Of a DNA stretch of 64,000 nucleotides, positions 60,321 to 64,000 are shown one piece after another (the first letter of the stretch is position 1; every line of letters begins with the position of its first letter). The stretch covers positions 1,054,001-1,118,000 of the forward strand of contig NZ_FMMP01000006.1 in assembly GCF_900095725.1 (NCBI RefSeq), read 5' to 3'. The notes under the pieces were generated by a model. That model had not been told where the DNA came from. It did no database searches and saw only the letters and a program-made list of their open reading frames with translations. The position numbers and the translations under genes were made by a program. The stretch is from Cellulosilyticum sp. I15G10I2 (lineage in GTDB: Bacteria; Bacillota; Clostridia; Lachnospirales; Cellulosilyticaceae).

Positions 60321-62972
60321 TTATTTATCGTTTTCTTTTTTTAGCAGATCTTCCATCTGCGCTTTAGCGTCTGGAGATAATGAATCTATAAGATAATTGT
60401 GTTCTGCTGTCTGCCTTTCTTTATAAGCCTGCTGTATGCTTTCACTAGCTCTCTCAATCTCAACTTTCAGTTCTCTTGCTGATAACAAAGCACATCCAGC
60501 TCCCCTGATAATAATCTGCTGCAAGCCATCTGATGTTGCAACAACTATTTTATATTTTTTCTGGTTGTCATGGGCGAACCTTTCAATATACTGATCTGCC
60601 GTCTGCGCCTCTCTCGTATAGACCATACGGATATTATGATAGTTGATAACTTCCTCAAGATGTCCCTGTACACGATAAGCATCAAATACAACGATGATCT
60701 GACACTTTATAATCCCCTGATAATTACTTAGAGCCTCAAGCAATTTTATTTTGGCCCCGTCCATATTATCCTGGGCAAGTTCTTTTAGCTCAGGCCATGC
60801 AAAGATAATATTATAGCCATCCACAAGGAGATACTCTTCTTTGTATTCTTTTTCTTTTTTTACATAATTTACAGGTTCATAATAACTTTCTCGGGCTGTT
60901 TTTTGTTTTTTCCAAACTGACTTTTTGCCTTGATTTGCAAAAAAGGTACCATGTATTATTTTGTCAATCTCTTCTAAATCAATCCATCTTTCTTCCGTAT
61001 AGGAGGTCTTATTTTGAACAACTTCTTCCACGCCCACCTCTTTTTTCTGAAGGTAGCTTTCAACATGCATGTAGTTCTTTACTTCATCCCAAGCCACCAA
61101 GAAGCCGGTGCCATGGGCACAAAATACGGAACCTGTTGGATTTTCTATATCTCTTTCAGAATCATATCCGATACTATCTATGACTTCTTCTACATTATGG
61201 CATGGCGCATATCCCTTTAGACTGCAAAACAGTCTCCCATGGCCTTTGGTATAAGCGATTACCTCCTGCTGATAATTCCTCATGGTAACAACTGGGGCAC
61301 TTCCCACAAGAATTGCCGTCTCACCATTTATTTCAGAAACTTCGCATGTACCCTGCATTTTCTCAATGTCTGTCATTGCCCTTCCTACCATTTTCTCTGG
61401 CAACTCCAACCAGAAGGCATAGTAAGGCTCCAGCACTATGGATTCTGCTTCTTTTAAGCCCTGGCGCACTGCACGATAGGTGGCCTCTCTAAAATCTCCA
61501 CCTTCTGTATGTTTATTGTGTGCTCGGCCTGAGATTAAAGTGATCTTTATATCTGTAATCGCCGATCCTGTTAAAACACCCTTATGTGCCTTTTCTTCAA
61601 GGTGGGATAAAACCAGTCTTTGCCAGCTTTTTGCCAGCACATCCTCACTACAGTCTGATCCAAATTGCAGGCCGCTTCCTGGTACCCCCGGCTCAAGCAG
61701 CAGATGCACCTCCGCATAGTGTCTCAGCGGCTCAAAGTGCCCAACTCCCTCTACGATACTCGCAATAGTCTCTTTATAGACAATCTTTCCTTCATTAAAT
61801 ATTACTTTAATGCCAAAACGCCTTTCTATAAGACTCTGTAAAATTTCAATCTGAACTTCTCCCATAATCTGCGCTTGAATTTCCTGCAGCACTTCATCCC
61901 AAACAATATGAAGTTCTGGTTCCTCTTCCTCTATCTGACGCAGCTTAGGAAGTATCACTCTTGGATCACAGTCATCCGGCAATATAATCTGATACGACAG
62001 TACAGGTTCAAGCGACGGTGTATCTGAAGCTTTCTCTATCCCTAAGCCTTCTCCTGATCTAGTTTGACTGAGGCCTATGACAGCGCATACAGAGCCTGCT
62101 TGCACCTCATTTACTGCCTCGTATTTCTGCCCAGAATAGAGACGGATCTGATTAACTTTCTCTTCCCAAATGCCATTTGTTAAAATATCCTTCACCTTAA
62201 GTCTGCCGCCTGTAAGCTTCATGTATGTCAGCCGGTTTCCTTGATCGTCCCTTGTTATTTTGAATATTTTAGCTCCGAATGCATCGGGATAGGAAGGAAT
62301 ACTTGCATACTTCACAATACCTTCTATAAATGCCTCAACACCTTCTAATTTTAAAGCCGAACCAAAAAAACACGGAAATACTTTGCGCTTCATGATCGCT
62401 TTTTTAATCTGAAAAGTTTCAATATGTTCTGCTTCCAAATAGGCTTCCATCAGTATTTCATCACACATCGCCAGTTGATCGTAAAAGTCCTCTGTCTTGC
62501 TTTGTTCAAATACAACACAGCCATCATCCAGTTGCTTTTTCAATTCTCTCATTATTTTTTCCTTATTCGTCCCACTTTGATCCATCTTATTGACGAATAA
62601 AAAAACGGGTATCTGATATCTGTCTAAGAGCCGCCATAATGTTTTGGTATGCCCCTGTACACCATCTGCACCACTTATGACTAGAATAGCATAATCCAAT
62701 ACCTGGAGTGTGCGCTCCATTTCAGCCGAAAAATCTACATGTCCAGGAGTGTCTAATAAGGTAATCTGGATTTCATCTACCTCAAACATAGCTTGCTTGG
62801 AGAAAATAGTGATGCCTCTTTCCCTTTCTAGCTCATAGGTGTCTAAATAGGCATCCTTATTATCCACTCTTCCTAATTTTCGAATTTTACCACTCTGATA
62901 AAGCATGCTCTCTGATAATGTCGTCTTACCTGCATCCACATGTGCTAATATTCCAATGACTAATTTTTTCAT
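60321..62972 (-). CDS. TetM-like ribosomal GTPase fused to a Rae1/YacP-type NYN nuclease domain
   Basis: 883 aa, against about 640 for TetM/TetO. Residues 1-650 are EF-G-like: GILAHVDAGKTTLSESML (P-loop), RGITI, DTPGHVDFSAEM (G3), VNKMDQSG (G4), then domains II-V. From about 715 comes a NYN domain: LLVDGYNIIFAWPEL, VVFDAYRVQGH, REAQTADQYIERF and VVATSDGLQQIIIRGAGC, with Asp residues placed for a PIN-like active site. Rae1 cuts mRNA in the ribosomal A site; here the same fold is tethered to a factor that binds that site. A role in tetracycline resistance or translation quality control is inference. Confidence 0.93.
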   Translation of the reverse strand: MKKLVIGILAHVDAGKTTLSESMLYQSGKIRKLGRVDNKDAYLDTYELERERGITIFSKQAMFEVDEIQITLLDTPGHVDFSAEMERTLQVLDYAILVISGADGVQGHTKTLWRLLDRYQIPVFLFVNKMDQSGTNKEKIMRELKKQLDDGCVVFEQSKTEDFYDQLAMCDEILMEAYLEAEHIETFQIKKAIMKRKVFPCFFGSALKLEGVEAFIEGIVKYASIPSYPDAFGAKIFKITRDDQGNRLTYMKLTGGRLKVKDILTNGIWEEKVNQIRLYSGQKYEAVNEVQAGSVCAVIGLSQTRSGEGLGIEKASDTPSLEPVLSYQIILPDDCDPRVILPKLRQIEEEEPELHIVWDEVLQEIQAQIMGEVQIEILQSLIERRFGIKVIFNEGKIVYKETIASIVEGVGHFEPLRHYAEVHLLLEPGVPGSGLQFGSDCSEDVLAKSWQRLVLSHLEEKAHKGVLTGSAITDIKITLISGRAHNKHTEGGDFREATYRAVRQGLKEAESIVLEPYYAFWLELPEKMVGRAMTDIEKMQGTCEVSEINGETAILVGSAPVVTMRNYQQEVIAYTKGHGRLFCSLKGYAPCHNVEEVIDSIGYDSERDIENPTGSVFCAHGTGFLVAWDEVKNYMHVESYLQKKEVGVEEVVQNKTSYTEERWIDLEEIDKIIHGTFFANQGKKSVWKKQKTARESYYEPVNYVKKEKEYKEEYLLVDGYNIIFAWPELKELAQDNMDGAKIKLLEALSNYQGIIKCQIIVVFDAYRVQGHLEEVINYHNIRMVYTREAQTADQYIERFAHDNQKKYKIVVATSDGLQQIIIRGAGCALLSARELKVEIERASESIQQAYKERQTAEHNYLIDSLSPDAKAQMEDLLKKENDK

Positions 62973-63143
62973 AATTTATTTCAAATCCTTCATTTGTAGT
63001 CTATTTTTAAAGTTTTCTGCGTTTAGGTCCGTATGGCGTTTGTTCTACTATTATGATACCAGTAAGTTTGGAATATGACAAATAGTTGTATTACTTTCAT
63101 ACTAAAAATAAAAACGAAAATGTACCCGGTATCTTAGCGAGAC

Positions 63144-63179
63144 AAAAAAGCATCCAGATTTCAGCCTGAATGCTTTTTT
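63144..63179 (-). terminator. Terminator after the toxin remnant
   Basis: Arms A6 GCATCCAG / CTGAATGC T6 (one mismatch), 8-nt loop, 6 bp after the end of the RelE-like remnant. The gap 62973-63143 upstream of the GTPase gene shows no clear regulator site. Confidence 0.75.
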
Positions 63180-63184
63180 GATTC

Positions 63185-63449
63185 TTATAATAAATTTCTA
63201 TATTCTCTTCTACCATCAACAATAGCATATATTATAACTGTCTGATTCCCCTCATTTATCTTATAAAACACAAGATGCTTTTCAACAATTATTACTCTAT
63301 ATCCTTGCTTTTTTAATATAGAATATCTTGGTATACTTCATAATTCAGGAAACTTTTGAAGAAGATTGATTGCAGTTTCTATTTTTTCCAGATATCTTAA
63401 CGCAATATCTACATCACTAGAACATAATAGTGTTGTGATACTCGTTCAT
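63185..63449 (-). pseudogene. Broken RelE/ParE-family toxin gene
   Basis: The minus strand reads DVDIALRYLEKIETAINLLQKFPEL-stop-SIPRYSILKKQGYRVIIVEKHLVFYKINEGN... to YAIVDGRREYRNLL and TAA at 63187-63185. This is the ParE/RelE fold pattern (Y-R-hhV...hhFY...h.R.lL). A TGA at 63340-63338 replaces what is usually a Gly codon (P-x-x-GSIPR), and the N-terminus is out of frame (a short ATG frame from 63449 stops at TAG). It is therefore a dead toxin; no intact antitoxin is next to it. Confidence 0.75.
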
Positions 63450-63626
63450 CTCCTTGAGAGTTCGCTTCTTGTAACTAAGAATGACTCCACTACTTTATGT
63501 GCTTTTACTAATGAGCTGGATGTTGGGTGGCTTTTCTATCTCTTCGTATGTCTAACGAGGTTGTAACACATAAAACACGGTGGTAACTACTCTATTTTAT
63601 TATTATTTAAGCTGAGGTGTAACTAG

Positions 63627-63779
63627 ATGATTATTGTTGGTATTGATATAGCTAAAAATAAACATGATGTAATTATTATTGATTCTAACGGTAATACATT
63701 AACCAAATCCTTTAGAATTTCTAACTCTCACTGCGTTCTTGGGAACATATCAACTACAAAATCAAGACCTCTAATATAA
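63627..63779 (+). mobile_element. IS110-family transposase fragment (N-terminus only)
   Basis: ATG 63627 follows GAGGTG. The first 35 residues, IIVGIDIAKNKHDVIIIDSNGNTLTKSFRISNS in pieces, match the start of IS110 transposases, with the first Asp of the DEDD RuvC-like domain in GIDIAK. The match ends near 63730 and a stop comes at 63777. The rest of the transposase is missing, so the element is inactive. Confidence 0.8.
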
Positions 63780-63844
63780 ATCTATATCCAATTTTCTAAC
63801 AAATTTTCATCAATAATTGCCATACTTCCTTACCAATAATTTTA

Positions 63845-64000
63845 CTATAATATTTTGATTATTTCTTGTAGATTTTCAATCCAACTATTTAAAAGTTTTG
63901 TATCGCTTCTCAATTGTGCTGCATTCTTTTCATAACCTTGTAGCAGTTTGATTTGATGTTCATAATAACACCGCCACTTTATAAACATCTTCTTGCTATC
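63845..64000 (-). CDS. C-terminal end of an unrecognised protein
   Basis: Open to the window edge on the minus strand: 51 codons ending in TAG at 63847-63845, continuing beyond 64000. The text (KMFIKWRCYYEHQIKLLQGYEKNAAQL..., LLNSWIENLQEIIKIL) is hydrophilic and helical. No family recognised. It could be another decayed fragment. Confidence 0.4.
   Translation of the reverse strand, partial: DSKKMFIKWRCYYEHQIKLLQGYEKNAAQLRSDTKLLNSWIENLQEIIKIL

Noticed and set aside
60935-61768. Several plus-strand frames opposite the GTPase gene
   Set aside because: Short overlapping antisense frames without ribosome sites; the 883-codon minus frame has full domain motifs.
63366-63566. Plus-strand 66-codon frame
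   Set aside because: Antisense to the toxin remnant, no ribosome site or recognisable motif.

Overview
The window is AT-rich, densely packed and mostly transcribed from the minus strand. It looks like an anaerobic low-GC Firmicute of class Clostridia. Signs of this are rubrerythrin plus desulfoferrodoxin, a group D-like [FeFe]-hydrogenase homologue, ferredoxin-type domains on several enzymes, AgrBD peptide signalling, a clostridial-type LexA box, strong GGAGG ribosome-binding sites and many TTG/GTG starts. I cannot fix the genus. No rRNA, tRNA, CRISPR array or intact mobile element was seen.

Layout. 1-8.6 kb: oxygen-defence and iron genes (an oxygen-binding-diiron-like metallo-beta-lactamase cut by the window edge, rubrerythrin, desulfoferrodoxin, FeoA), membrane proteins, a 39-residue protein behind a LexA box, a secreted TIM-barrel-like protein behind a c-di-GMP-I riboswitch, and a hemerythrin/DUF1874 pair. 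8.6-15 kb: molybdopterin-binding protein, TtcA-like thiolase, cysteine desulfurase and a large ABC_sub-PAS-GGDEF-EAL protein. 15-21 kb: polyamine synthesis (agmatine deiminase, N-carbamoylputrescine amidase, carboxynorspermidine synthase and decarboxylase), interrupted by an opposing membrane-anchored glucosaminidase-like gene. 21-26.5 kb: SfsA, TrkA/TrkH and an Fe-S aldo/keto reductase. 26.7-30.4 kb: an operon of two membrane proteins, AgrB, AgrD and a GGDEF/HD-GYP protein, with no AgrC or AgrA. 30.6-35.7 kb: ECF sigma/anti-sigma operon, MATE exporter, hydrogenase-like protein.

35.9-49.3 kb is one 13-gene operon running from sulfate import to sulfur amino acids: SLC13-type transporter, CysDN, CysC, AprAB, a sulfite reductase fused to TusA, CysK, MetY, and a sulfur carrier with its E1-like and JAMM proteins. 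The last three match the protein-thiocarboxylate homocysteine route described in Wolinella (HcyS/HcyF/HcyD). One promoter lies upstream and one terminator downstream.

49.5-63 kb: alanine dehydrogenase with an Lrp regulator, AzlCD-PhzF divergent from a MocR regulator, a SIMPL protein, an amino-acid ABC transporter, a YiaK-type dehydrogenase, and a TetM-like GTPase fused to a Rae1/YacP-type NYN nuclease domain. The last kilobase is decayed accessory DNA: a broken RelE/ParE toxin gene, an IS110 transposase fragment and the end of an unknown gene.

Two themes recur. Cyclic-di-GMP: two turnover enzymes and a riboswitch within 23 kb. Handling of oxygen and sulfur by a strict anaerobe. The strongest candidates for something undescribed are the agrBD-GGDEF/HD-GYP operon without a two-component system, the LexA-controlled mini-protein, and the GTPase-nuclease fusion.
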